From assembly GCA_046349875.1 (NCBI GenBank), contig JAXMBN010000003.1, positions 145,248-209,247 on the forward strand: a DNA stretch of 64,000 nucleotides, written 5' to 3'. Under the pieces are notes generated by a model that worked only from the letters and a program-made list of their open reading frames with translations, was not told where the DNA came from and made no database searches. Source of the stretch: JAXMBN01 sp046349875. GTDB taxonomy: Bacteria; Planctomycetota; Planctomycetia; Pirellulales; Pirellulaceae. Positions within the stretch are counted from its first letter, which is position 1. Each line of letters opens with the position of its first letter. Shown here one piece after another: positions 1 to 10,300 of this stretch. The position numbers and the translations under genes are program-made.

Positions 1-485
1 TCGAGTATGGAAAGGAGGTTGCGATGAGAGAGATGCGCCATCGAAGTTGCTTCACGCAACCAGCGTTTGGACTCGGATGCAAGTTCCACACGAGGGACCT
101 TGAGAGCGACCGATCGTTTCAATTGATTGTCTTTGGCCCCATAGACGACTCCCATCGATCCCACACCAAGAACTTCTTCGATTTGGTAACGCCCAAGAAT
201 GGTGCCAGGAGGAAGGGTCCCAGGAGGAAGAGTGCCTGCGGGGGAAGCGGCAAGTGAGTTTCCTGTTTCTGCTGGTACGGTATCAAATGGCTCGCGGAGG
301 GTAGATTCGTTGGAGTCCTCGAGAAATCCTTCAGCCGAGTGGTGCGCTTCGAGTAATGATTCCACTTCCTCCCTCAGGAGTGGATCCTGCTGACATGCCG
401 TATTGAGATACTCAAATCGAGCATGAGGGTCCGTGATCTCGAGGGCGGACAAAAAAATCTGATTGGCTTTAGAATTCCAGGTCAT
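1..485 (-). CDS. Ser/Thr protein kinase, N-terminal part (cut by window start)
   Basis: This is the first 161 codons of a PknB-type Ser/Thr kinase that runs off the left edge of the window. The ATG at 485 gives an N-terminus starting MTWNSKANQIFLSALEI. That is the short helical pre-kinase segment seen in many planctomycete kinases (IF..ALEI.D...R..YL..AC..D..LR..VE.LL). A Pro/Gly-rich linker follows at about residues 95-105, then the kinase glycine loop GVGSMGVVYG and the ATP-binding lysine in ALKVP. The catalytic loop and everything downstream lie outside the window, so the sensor or anchor domain is unknown. The gene is divergent from the ECF sigma factor at 635, with about 149 bp of shared upstream DNA. 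Kinase and sigma factor are probably functionally linked, as in other planctomycete pairs (inference). Confidence 0.85.
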   Translation of the reverse strand, partial: MTWNSKANQIFLSALEITDPHARFEYLNTACQQDPLLREEVESLLEAHHSAEGFLEDSNESTLREPFDTVPAETGNSLAASPAGTLPPGTLPPGTILGRYQIEEVLGVGSMGVVYGAKDNQLKRSVALKVPRVELASESKRWLREATSMAHLSHRNLLSIL

Positions 486-634
486 TGGGCACTTACGAAA
501 ATATCGAAATCAGCTGCCAGGATGAGGGGGGTATCCTTCAATGCGAGAAATCAAGGGAGATTGCACGTCGATTTCCCAGGGAAGTTGCTCCGAGTATACT
601 ATTGGATCTACTTCTCTGCTTGCCATCTTCATCC

Positions 635-1150
635 ATGTCTATGTCAGCTGATCGAACCACCTCCCCTGCACCATCCATCGGAGAGCCTGTAGATATGGGA
701 GAATGGTTGCCCTTGGTCTACGACGAGCTTCGAAAGCTTGCAGCCATTCGACTTGCCAATGATTCGGCAGGAAAGACTTTGCAACCAACTGCTTTGGTTC
801 ATGAAGTCTATCTTCGGCTCCTAGGGAATGGGATGTCACCAATCCTTGCCGATCAGCGCGTCTTCTTTGCCGCAGCGGCGGAGTCGATGCGACGAATTTT
901 GATTGATCGCGCTCGAGCCAAGAGTGCCCAAAAGCGAGGTGGGAATGCGAAGCCAGTGGATCTCGATCTGAGCCAACTGACCGCGCTGGATTCCGAAAGG
1001 TCGTCTGAGATCTTGGCACTCGATGAAGCCTTGGAAGAACTTGCCACACATGATTCCGAAACGGCTCGGCTCATTCAATTACGTTTTGGTGGGTTGACCC
1101 ATCAGCAAGCAGCCGAATCGCCGGAATCGTCGTGGAAACGCGGATCGTGA
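635..1150 (+). CDS. ECF-type RNA polymerase sigma factor, C-terminus damaged
   Basis: This is a sigma-70 factor of the planctomycete ECF type (Sigma70_ECF family). Region 2 is intact: LVYDELRKLA, TLQPTALVHEVYLRLL and FFAAAAESMRRILIDRARAK are the family hallmarks. Region 4 begins normally (ARLIQLRFGGLTHQQAAE) but then ends abruptly in ESPESSWKRGS, where the DNA-recognition helix should be. Another frame of the same DNA still reads RRGNADRD, resembling the usual SRRTADRDW. I therefore read this as one or more indels in the last 100 bases rather than a natural end. ATG 635 or 641 is a better start than an upstream in-frame codon at 485, which would overlap the divergent kinase start. The 254 bp after the stop hold nothing I recognise. 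Whether the protein is functional is uncertain. Confidence 0.75.
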   Translation: MSMSADRTTSPAPSIGEPVDMGEWLPLVYDELRKLAAIRLANDSAGKTLQPTALVHEVYLRLLGNGMSPILADQRVFFAAAAESMRRILIDRARAKSAQKRGGNAKPVDLDLSQLTALDSERSSEILALDEALEELATHDSETARLIQLRFGGLTHQQAAESPESSWKRGS

Positions 1151-1404
1151 CGCTGGAAAAGCATGAAACCACCGAAGGTGTCCAGCCAGGGCAGCGTAGG
1201 TTCGCGGTGATTCGATCGACCTGAGACCCGTGGTATCGGATCGGAATTCGCGGCACAAATCGAAATGTTCGAGTCTTTGTCATTTTGCGTGGCAAATTGA
1301 CAAAGGCCGCATTGTTGGGTGCAACTATTTTGAAATCTGATGAAGCTTGGTCATACTGAAATAGTTGGCAGCTCTTTTCCTTCGGTTGGATTGGTTTTGG
1401 CTTC

Positions 1405-2091
1405 ATGATGGGTTCGCGCACAAGGTTGGGTCGTGTTGGTCCTTTATTGTTGTTCATCGGGTTCATAGGATGGAACTCGCAATTGCTGGGTGGCCTAGTC
1501 GTAACATTGCAGCCAACCTCATCGACAACAATGCATGTGGGTGAGACGGCCTTCTTGGACGTTCTTGTTCGAACCGATTCCGGTTCACTGTCGATCGATT
1601 CGTTTGTTGCTCTATTGGATATCCAAGGTGGATCAGCCGGAGGATTTACCTTTGGGATGCCCCCTGCGACTTCTCCCTTCAGCGATTCCCAGTATTTGTT
1701 CTTAGGAAGAAGTTGGTCACAGAACCTGGGATCTCCGATCGGTGGTTTACAGAACGCCGATCAAACATTCTTTGCTTTCGATAAGACGGATTTATCGGGA
1801 GCATCGAGTCCTGTAGTTTTGTCGACGTTGGACAAGCTTTTGTTTCGAGTGGCTGTTTCGGCGAATGCGATCGGCGATTATCAGGTGAAACTTCGCAATC
1901 CGGAGTCGGCCATGTTTGATGGCCTCGGTGTTCGCCAGGGGGATCTGGCTGGATCCATTCACTATTCAGTAACCGCCGTCCCTGAGCCATCATCGCTTGG
2001 ACTATGCGGCTTGGGTACGCTTGGAGTGAGTTGGATCGCGCGACGGCGTAGGTTGCGCTCCATCGCCACAAGCCCAAGTCTGGGCCGATAG
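1405..2091 (+). CDS. PEP-CTERM sorting-domain protein with cohesin-like body
   Basis: This is an exported protein of 228 residues. An N-terminal signal peptide (basic RTRLGR, then a hydrophobic stretch at about residues 12-28) is followed by a beta-rich body. At the C-terminus VPEPSSLGLCGLGTLG is followed by a hydrophobic segment and an Arg cluster (ARRRRLR). That is the tripartite PEP-CTERM signal that exosortase systems use for processing and surface delivery. The body (residues about 30-190) alternates short strands with segments such as VGETAFLDVLVRTDSGSL and KLLFRVAVSANAIGDYQVKL. This resembles a cohesin-like beta sandwich, but that is a by-eye impression only. Exosortase itself is not in the window. 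It lies just upstream of a giant dockerin-ended protein on the same strand, so an interaction is conceivable but unproven. Confidence 0.8.
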   Translation: MMGSRTRLGRVGPLLLFIGFIGWNSQLLGGLVVTLQPTSSTTMHVGETAFLDVLVRTDSGSLSIDSFVALLDIQGGSAGGFTFGMPPATSPFSDSQYLFLGRSWSQNLGSPIGGLQNADQTFFAFDKTDLSGASSPVVLSTLDKLLFRVAVSANAIGDYQVKLRNPESAMFDGLGVRQGDLAGSIHYSVTAVPEPSSLGLCGLGTLGVSWIARRRRLRSIATSPSLGR

Positions 2092-2415
2092 AATTAGCCC
2101 GTGTAGCCGTGTCTTGCTCAGGCCGTCTTTTGTAGGGGTGGAAGGCTCAGGCTGTCTCAGTCGGGTTTTCTAGCCGCGAGAAAAAGTTGAAATAATCGGT
2201 GCAAATGGAACGAGTATTTCGCATTGGAATTTGTTCAGGCCGCCCCGAGCGATCTCCATCGACAGTGGGTCCTGAGCTCCCTTGCACCTGGAATGGCATC
2301 GACTTCTTTCGACGAAACGAGACGTTTCGCGTATTTGTGATGGGCCGGCCTCTGGCTGGAAAAGGGAATGAACTACGGTCGTGTTCCCTTTTGGCTAGTC
2401 GGAGCGAACTGCGTT
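2092..2415. other. Intergenic stretch without recognisable gene
   Basis: These 324 bases separate the PEP-CTERM gene from the small hypothetical gene. I see short open frames on the plus strand but none with domain-like composition. Near 2150-2175 a direct-repeat-like pair built on CTCAGGC...GTCT recurs, and an AT-rich run (TTGAAATAAT) lies at about 2187. The latter might be a promoter element, but I cannot assign it with confidence. Confidence 0.4.
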
Positions 2416-2922
2416 ATGGATTCATCGTCTTACGGGTCTCAGCAAGAAACCACTACCTCCTCGTTTCATCAACGGATTGACGTCGACCCCAAGGTCCAAG
2501 CATCTCTCAAGGATGGGATGCAAGTCCTTCAGGATCTATTCACAGGCGTGATCCAGACCTTTCAAAACGCAGTAGGGGAGGAGTGGAGCAAGAACGCATT
2601 GGCCGCGGCATGGCTCGGTCAAGCGATTGCCTGCTTGCAGGGAATCGAGCAAGGATGGGAGCTTGGGGATTTCGAACAGCCTCACAAGCTTGGAGAGCTG
2701 AATTGTTTTCTGGATCGCATGAAGCGAGAGATCGAAGGCTCACGGGTCGAGTTTCAAATGGATGCCATCCGGTCGAAGCTTACGCAGGTTGTGCAAATGC
2801 TGGTCGACAAACGGTGTGATACCAAGTTGCTGCGAGAAGTGCTGGGTTACATCCAAGTAGCGCTGAAATCGATTGAAGACACGCCAGCTTCTCCATCCTC
2901 TTCGGCTTTCTCTGCTTCCTAA
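2416..2922 (+). CDS. Hypothetical helical protein
   Basis: This is a protein of about 168 residues that I do not recognise. ATG 2416 (MDSSSYGSQQ) is preferred over 2368 because the extra 16 residues look like translated intergenic DNA. After a Ser/Thr/Gln-rich start, residues 25-150 are almost entirely predicted helix with amphipathic heptad-like spacing (VQASLKDGMQVLQDLF, NALAAAWLGQAIACLQGIEQ, MDAIRSKLTQVVQMLVDK). It ends in a Ser/Ala-rich tail. The helical bundle and the motif LGQAIACLQGIEQGWELGDF recall FliS-type export chaperones, but conserved FliS features are not clear enough to assign it. It has no signal peptide or membrane segment. It lies 100 bp upstream of the giant exoprotein gene on the same strand. 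Confidence 0.55.
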   Translation: MDSSSYGSQQETTTSSFHQRIDVDPKVQASLKDGMQVLQDLFTGVIQTFQNAVGEEWSKNALAAAWLGQAIACLQGIEQGWELGDFEQPHKLGELNCFLDRMKREIEGSRVEFQMDAIRSKLTQVVQMLVDKRCDTKLLREVLGYIQVALKSIEDTPASPSSSAFSAS

Positions 2923-3022
2923 GCAATCGCTGAAGCAGTTCTTTTCCGCATTGGGTGTTCAAGACCCATTCGACTGCTTTGTTTCATTTGATTGACTTCT
3001 TCTGCCCAACGACTTAACCACT

Positions 3023-6000
3023 ATGAATTTCTTTCCTCGCAAGCACAAGAAATCGACCACCACATACCAGCATGCGCAGCGAAGCAAGTCGCGTAAGCAA
3101 AAGCGATTGACACGAATGTTGAGAATTGAATCGCTCGAGGATCGTCGAGTGATGGCCTTGGGTTTTTCACCTTATGAACTCATCGGCGATTTCGTTCGCA
3201 ATAACGCAGAAAACTACGTTGCAACGAGTCCCGTCAAGGTCGACAACACTCCTTTGGTTGCGCCGGATGGTGGCACCGAAATCCTGCGTTCCCGAGTAAG
3301 CGACTTCTATCCGAAGAATGGCCTCGTCACGATTGAAACCGGCATGGGTTCGGATTCTGCTTTCTCGACGACGCAGAGGATTGAGGTGCAGACCAATTCG
3401 ATTGACTATACCGAAAGTGTCACGAAAGAGGTCGGATTCGTACGTCAGCTTACCACGGTGTTCTACACCATGACGGCTCGGGTAGAGACTGCAGGCGAAT
3501 ATACCTTTTATTTGGATCCAATCTCTTCGCGATTCGCAACGCCCACATTCAAGGTGGATGGCATTGAATCCAAGGCTGAGCCACTTGGTTATCATCACCT
3601 TAAGATAAGCATGGTGCCTGGGCGAGATTACTCCATCGTCATTACAAATCCAACCGGCCAGTACAACGATTTGAATCGAATCAAATTTGAATGGTCGGGA
3701 CCTAACTTGACTCGCCGTGGGTTCATTCCTGCCAGCGATATCGCATGGAGCTATCGCTACAACACCAGTTATGAATCTGGATACGATCGCAATGGAGTCA
3801 TCATCGTTGGTGCGCATCTTTCGGCCGAAAAACTGACCGATCTCGGGTCGATTAAGTACACCACCAGTCTTGCGATACCTCAGACAGGAACTTATCAGTT
3901 TTATCTATCGAGTAGCGAGACCAGTTCGCTCAAGGTAAATGGTGAGTCGTTTATTCAGCAGTCCAATGGACAGGAAAATTCCGTATCGCGAGTCTACACT
4001 GCTGGTACGGTGTTATCTCTCGAACTGTCTTATACTGCGATGACACGTGGTGCTCGCCGATTGAGATTGGATTGGTCGGGGCCCGGATTTTCGCGGCGGG
4101 AATTGCAGTCGTCTGAACCAGTTCGATATGAAACGCGTTCAACATCTGGAACGGTGTATTCTGATCTCAGCGCGTTCGCTTTGACATGGAATGGCGCGAC
4201 GACGTCCATTCTTAAAGCCGGTGCAAGTGCTGACGAAATTCAAGCGGCACTGAATGCATTACCGAATATTGCCTCGTCAGGTGGAAAAGTTTTGGTGACC
4301 AAGACGAATGGCGCGTCCTCGTATGGCGTTACATTCACCGGAGGCTTATGGTACCGCCCGTCCATCATTCAGAGTTCCAATCCAACTATTGTCAAAGTTG
4401 TTCCATCGACCTCCGTGGCGCTTACAAAGCGTGATCCTAATTCTCAGTTGAAGATTCAAGCGATTCCTGGGTTAGAAATAGCGGAAATTGCGATCCCCAA
4501 CCCAACCTCGATCGCCATCGATAACGCACCTATTTTTACTCCTGAGTCATTTCGCATTGATTCGGACTTCTATGGTGTGAAGCGAGAACGATTGCGTGGT
4601 TCACTTCAAATTCTGAAGATTCAGGGGCAATTCGTTCCCGAGCCGAAGACCTTGAATGTTGAAACCAGCAAGAGCGGACTTCGTGTAGTTTCCATCTCAT
4701 CGACATCGATGGGTGATTACACGTTGATGCCTTTGATCGATTCCAATGGAGCAGAACGCCCAATCAACTTTATTACTCTTGGAGGCTTGAATTTTGAGGC
4801 TCCTTCGGGCATCAAGGCGAAACTGATTGCAAAGAGTAGTGATAACAACGAACTAGTATTCGTTGCCCAAGACACTTCGGTGCTTGTTACAGCGCCTTAT
4901 GAAGGGGGCAAGCTAACATTGCGATTGATCGGGGATTCGACCAAGCCTATTTTCTCAGCAGATTTGCGTTCTGGAACCGTTGTTACAACCAACCGATTTG
5001 AGTTCGTATCGTTAGAGTTGGGCGGATTCTCGATTCCGGCATCACCTTCGATGACAGTTGCCTACGATGCCACTGCCGATAAATTCCAGTTTTCGTTCAA
5101 CGGACAGCCGCTCGAAACCACTGCTATGACGGGCACGTGGGGGCCGAAGAATGCGGGCGTGACTGGGGAGTTACCCGTACAGCAGTTCGAATTGTGGGGC
5201 GTGACGTACGCTGGAACAACCTACGAGGCTGCAGCGCTTCCTAGTGGTTCGTTTCAATCGATTGCCCAATTTGAAAACTATCCCAATAAGGTCCTCGGAA
5301 CTCTAGGACCGTCGGATGGATTCGCCATCGATCTTGGGGCCAACGCTCCCAAAGGAAACGTAGGTGTACGATTCAATACGGCTTTTCGAATGCCGACCAC
5401 GGGAGAGTACGTTCTCGACCAAACCAGCCAGGCTTCTCCCAATGGATTCTGGAATGGCATCACTCAAGTGAAGCTCAACGGAAATGTCGTTTTCAATGAT
5501 ACCAACAGCAATCCATTCATTAACAAGATCAAACTTCAGTTGATTGGAGGGCAAGAGTACGCTCTTGAATTCACCCGAATCGAGACTCAAAGCATCTATT
5601 CGTTCACGAAGGGAAAGTACTCATTGACGTTATCGACGCCGGGCTATCTATATACGCTCGGTGAAATGCGAAGTGTCGATTTGGCACCGATGGGCGAATA
5701 CTACACCACGATTCTCAATTTCGATGAAGCGGTTCTTCGTCGGCGGGTGGAAATGAGAATCGATATGGTTCCCGATTTGACGTCCGAGCAAAAGGAGCAA
5801 GCCAAACGAAATTACACGTTGAAGATCGATCGCAATCGCTTGACGCTCACCAATCTACCCATCCTCTATTCCCTATACACCAATCAAGGTACTTCGGTAG
5901 CAACCAGCGCTTCGTATAGCGGAGTCTATGGCAATCCAGTCAAGATGAAGATCGGAACGGGAAGCTTTTCCATCGGCAAAGGGGCGATGAGTTCCATCGA

Positions 6001-7198
6001 AGACTTTTCGATCGATTCCTTTTCCATCGGCCAGACACAATTGAATTCGTCTGGTGAATTCGTAACTACATTTGAACCCATTCAGCCAATGAGTCCGGGC
6101 GGATTCAAACTCGCCTACTTCAAGCTCAATAAATTTGATCGCGATGGCTCGATGTTGATCGCTGCCAATTCCTTTGGGATCTATGGCAATAAGACTCAAT
6201 TGCCCTTGGATGTTGCCGATGTTCAATTGAATGGACTTGCCGATTTGGGAACTGCGTCGGACCCAGCCTTGGTTGTGACGAACGCTCAATTTGGTCGTTT
6301 GACTTACAGCGTTCCGAAGGTGCAGGTAGGAAGTTTGGTGTTTGATGCTGCTGCCGTTGGCAGTTCGAAGCCCTTGACCGTCAACTATCTTCCATCGCAA
6401 CCATCCAATCGCAAAAGCTATGTCGTATTGGGTGGGGCAACGATGAAACCCAGTGCAACGGTCATCAAGTCGGATCTACAAGTGGTTTTTGGTGGTAATG
6501 GCAGCGACGGATTGCGCATTTATCCAGCCAACTCAAAATCGCCCGCGACGTATACCTTTGGGTTTGGTGTGTCGAGCAGTTTCTTAGCGGGAACTCAAGC
6601 GGTACGTCCTGTCGATGGCCCAAGTGGACTTCGTTTGCTTTATGATCCGCTTACCAAAGCATTCCAGTTCCTCGGTGCGGCGACTCTCGATTTCAATCCA
6701 ACGGTACCACACACCGCTTCGAATCTTGCGTTCACCGGAACGCCTTTGGAAGTCACTGCGACTCTGCCCAAAGGTGTGACCAACTTTCCTGTGAATCGAC
6801 TCGATGGAAGTTCATTGAATTTCTTTCTTAGTGAACGAGCATCATTGAATGGCTTCGCAATGGCGCCCCGGCCGGTAGGAACACCCTATGCCGTTCTTGC
6901 GAGTGGAAAGGCCCTTCAACGTGGACAGAATCTTTATTCGCTGAACAGTGGATTCCGTTTGGGACTTCTTGGCAATAGCGATCTGAGCGCTATTCGATAC
7001 CTCGAGCGCGCAACGATGTGGTCAGCCAACACGGCAGTGGGAAGCGTGAATAATACCGCTTCCAAATGGGCGAACCAGCTGGTTATGCGACCTGATGGAA
7101 ACCTCGTACTTCCCAGTACAGCAGGCGATATCATCTGTCGTCCGACCCGGCCGGAAACCCTGGAGCCGAATTGCGAGTCTACAACACGGGAAAAATAG
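3023..7198 (+). CDS. Giant planctomycete exoprotein, N-terminal segment (frame broken)
   Basis: This is the first part of a cell-surface or secreted protein that continues, in other frames, to 15340. It opens with a strongly basic leader of about 30 residues followed by MLRIESLEDRRVMA (residues 32-45). That is the planctomycete export motif usually written LEPR/LEDRR, at which the leader is probably removed. Two PA14-like beta modules follow (about 135-235 and 270-365; pattern AGEYTFYLD...KVDG, TGTYQFYLS...KVNG). A third similar unit lies near 795-870 (TTGEYVLDQT...VKLNG). PA14 modules often bind carbohydrate. The rest is long Ser/Thr/Gly-rich beta-repeat sequence. The last 20 or so residues (after about 7125) are out-of-frame translation. 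A shifted frame continues sensibly with NPGAELRVYNTGKIAIVD up to about 7253, so the stop at 7196-7198 is not the natural end. Confidence 0.8.
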   Translation: MNFFPRKHKKSTTTYQHAQRSKSRKQKRLTRMLRIESLEDRRVMALGFSPYELIGDFVRNNAENYVATSPVKVDNTPLVAPDGGTEILRSRVSDFYPKNGLVTIETGMGSDSAFSTTQRIEVQTNSIDYTESVTKEVGFVRQLTTVFYTMTARVETAGEYTFYLDPISSRFATPTFKVDGIESKAEPLGYHHLKISMVPGRDYSIVITNPTGQYNDLNRIKFEWSGPNLTRRGFIPASDIAWSYRYNTSYESGYDRNGVIIVGAHLSAEKLTDLGSIKYTTSLAIPQTGTYQFYLSSSETSSLKVNGESFIQQSNGQENSVSRVYTAGTVLSLELSYTAMTRGARRLRLDWSGPGFSRRELQSSEPVRYETRSTSGTVYSDLSAFALTWNGATTSILKAGASADEIQAALNALPNIASSGGKVLVTKTNGASSYGVTFTGGLWYRPSIIQSSNPTIVKVVPSTSVALTKRDPNSQLKIQAIPGLEIAEIAIPNPTSIAIDNAPIFTPESFRIDSDFYGVKRERLRGSLQILKIQGQFVPEPKTLNVETSKSGLRVVSISSTSMGDYTLMPLIDSNGAERPINFITLGGLNFEAPSGIKAKLIAKSSDNNELVFVAQDTSVLVTAPYEGGKLTLRLIGDSTKPIFSADLRSGTVVTTNRFEFVSLELGGFSIPASPSMTVAYDATADKFQFSFNGQPLETTAMTGTWGPKNAGVTGELPVQQFELWGVTYAGTTYEAAALPSGSFQSIAQFENYPNKVLGTLGPSDGFAIDLGANAPKGNVGVRFNTAFRMPTTGEYVLDQTSQASPNGFWNGITQVKLNGNVVFNDTNSNPFINKIKLQLIGGQEYALEFTRIETQSIYSFTKGKYSLTLSTPGYLYTLGEMRSVDLAPMGEYYTTILNFDEAVLRRRVEMRIDMVPDLTSEQKEQAKRNYTLKIDRNRLTLTNLPILYSLYTNQGTSVATSASYSGVYGNPVKMKIGTGSFSIGKGAMSSIEDFSIDSFSIGQTQLNSSGEFVTTFEPIQPMSPGGFKLAYFKLNKFDRDGSMLIAANSFGIYGNKTQLPLDVADVQLNGLADLGTASDPALVVTNAQFGRLTYSVPKVQVGSLVFDAAAVGSSKPLTVNYLPSQPSNRKSYVVLGGATMKPSATVIKSDLQVVFGGNGSDGLRIYPANSKSPATYTFGFGVSSSFLAGTQAVRPVDGPSGLRLLYDPLTKAFQFLGAATLDFNPTVPHTASNLAFTGTPLEVTATLPKGVTNFPVNRLDGSSLNFFLSERASLNGFAMAPRPVGTPYAVLASGKALQRGQNLYSLNSGFRLGLLGNSDLSAIRYLERATMWSANTAVGSVNNTASKWANQLVMRPDGNLVLPSTAGDIICRPTRPETLEPNCESTTREK

Positions 7199-7345
7199 CG
7201 ATCGTTGATAGTACTGAAAGACACTTTGGTCCCAAGGATCTTCAGCTGCGGTAACCGCCTTCGATCCTTGCGTCGATCAGTTCCACTGCTGAAAGTCTTG
7301 GTGGAACGTTTGCGATGAACTTGAGGGATCGCCCCGTATGGCACT

Positions 7346-10300
7346 ATGGCCGCCGTCAATTTGCTGGAGGGAAGTTTCCACGTCCGGCGTTTGGATTTCA
7401 CTCCAACAGTAGATCAGCCGTCGAGCTTCGTGCTCGGTGGAATTCAGATGGATGGTGGAGGTAAGGCAATCCTTACCGATAGTCTTCAGTTGAGTTTCTC
7501 GAAAGCGATCTTTGATGGAAACGTCATCGCGGAAAGTTCCAATCCGCTTCAGGCGGCCACAACCATTGTCGCGAAGGCTGGCAAGATTGCACTCGCCAAT
7601 GTCAAATCGGCCATCGTCACCAAAGTTGGTGATATGGTATTCAATCAATATCAGTCGACCTTGAATACGATGTCGACGCCGATGTCGTGGGTTTTCAAAG
7701 GGGCTGCGACCTATCTTGGCAAATCGGTGAATGTGGGCGAACCGGTCGAAGGCAGTCCTCAACTGAAGATCATTAATGATCCCATCAAAGGCTTCGTCCT
7801 TCGTACACTCAGCAAGTCAGCCGATCTCCCTAACGCTACTTTTCCGCTACCGGACGCGATCAAAATTGCAGGTTTGAATTTTGATCTGACTCAGTTCGTT
7901 CAAGATGCGACTGCCATCGTCGAATCCGCCTCGAAAACCTACAGTCTTGCCTCGCGCGAATACACCGTCAAAGTTGGCAACACAAGCTTTACCATGAGCG
8001 CCAATATGAAGGTGAAAGTGAGCGCATCGGGAGCGGAACCGATCTCGTTTACGGCGACTGCAAAACAGAATTCGCAATTCTCGGTTGGAGGAGCGAATTT
8101 TCAGGTAACCAACATTCATGTTGGATACGACGTCGCCGACAAGCAGCTGACGATGAATGGGCAAGCGGTATTTAGTTTTAAGGCTGGACGCGGCAATACG
8201 AATCTCACGGTCCAGCTTGGCTCCGATGCCGAGCCAGGTCTCGTCATTAAGAATGGAGATCTCGAAAAACTCCTCGTTACGGTCGACGGCGCCTTTGAAA
8301 TTCTCAAGCTCACCGGCAAAGTCCAAAAGCTCACGTTGGAATACAAGGGACAAGATCAAGAGTTTGCGATCTATGGTGGGGTCAGTATTTCGACCCAACC
8401 GCAAGGAGGCATCCAGGTCATCAAGGATCTTGAAGTATCGCTTGGCACAAGGGATGAACCCGGGATTCGCATCGTTTCCGGCAGCCTCAAGTCCTTGGAC
8501 ATTACGATCAATGGTGAGATCAATCTCTTCAAGATCACAGCGGCACCCAAAGATCTACACATTCGCTATTCTGCCGAAGAAGCTCAGTTGCAGATCACCG
8601 GCAAGGTTGTCGTCACATTGGCTCCCATGCTAACCCTGATCGCAGAGTTGCCGGGTAAGGGATTGTTGATTGACACGGATAATGGAACGGTACAAGTACG
8701 TGGACTGAGTTTGCGAGCCCAAGGAGAAATCACTTTTGGAGTCATGACCATCAAAGATCTCCATATCGACTACGAGCAAGCCGATAACGGGGATGTAACG
8801 ATTGGTGCAGGTGCCGAGATCGATTTGCCAAGTGGGTTGGCTTTGGGCGGCGAATTCAAAATCATCAATGGCAAGTTGGATTCGATTCGCATTATCTTCG
8901 AACGCAATCCAGGGATCCTCGTGGCGAACGGGCTCGTCAATATCTATGGAATTGATGTATCGGTAGCAGGGCTTTCCAATCTCGATTTGTTTGAAATGAA
9001 GGGTACGATCAAAGCCACTGTTGGACCGAAAGTGAAGTACGGCGCACAATCGTATGCGCTAGTGGATGTGCAAGGGACCGTGACGATTACTCCACGTGAC
9101 CTAACCGTGGAAGGGAATGCACTCTTCGTTGGTGGCAAGTTCGGAAAAGGAACATTTAAGGGAGTGCTCAATTGGACTGATACGCCGAGGGTCACCTTTG
9201 ACGCGGATGTCAAGCTTTATCCGGGTGATATCGTGCAAGGCAAGATCAAGGCCTATGCCGATATCAATGGCAACGTCGATTTCAATGCGGCCATGGGAGT
9301 GTTTATTCCCAAGGGTGTCCCATTGGCCGGAGGGATGTCGCTTGGACAATTGAATGTCGAGTTACGGGTTCGCCCAGCGCTGGAACCGTCCGCTAGCTAT
9401 GTGCGGTTTGGCTTCAGCGATATTTCGATTACAGCAATCAAGATCCCGACGTTCCATGGTAACGTGAAGTTGAGCTTTGATAACTTGGTCAACTACGGAT
9501 TTGGGGCGCGATTTTACATTCCTCTTCCTTGGCCGCTTCCGAACATCGATTATTCCATCGACTTCAATGGCAGCTTCCAGATCCGTGATGCATCCAACGG
9601 CCCATTCATTCAAATCTTGGCAGCATCCAGTGTTCCAAACTCGCCAGATGGATTGATCCGATTTGAAGCGATGACGCCCATTCCAACCTCAACGTTCATC
9701 GACCTTTATGCCGATCGAGACGAATTCGGAAATGATGGGTATCTCATTGCAAGTCATATCCCGTATTCCCCAGGTGCGCAGAACTTCACTTGGGAAAATA
9801 TGGTGGCATTTGCAAACCCAGGGCAACCCGTCTATGTGTATGCCGTAATCAACGATGGTGAGCATCCTACGTCGTACTCAGAGTATTCACCACGATTCAA
9901 TACGACATCCGGCTTTGTTCCAACTTTGCTTGCACCGACGACCGTTCCTTTCAGTCCAGGTGAACGCAAGGTCTTTTCAGGAGCCAATGGAAACGCGATC
10001 GTCGTGACTGATCCGCGGCTTGCTCTGGATCCCGATTCTGAGATCGAGGTGCAGTTGGATGTCGGCTTTGGAACGATCGATCTTCCGCAGATTCCCAACG
10101 ATGTTCGCTATTCTGGGAATGGGACCAAGCGTATGGTGCTTCGCGGAACTGCGTCCCAGGTCAACTCGGCCCTGAATGGTGCTTTCTATATTCCAATGCT
10201 CGAGACAAGTGAGGCTGACAAGATCGATGTGACGGTACGATTGCTTCCGTTGGAAAATCTGAGTGGTGGGACGAAGTCTCGGATCGTCCTCCAACCCAAT

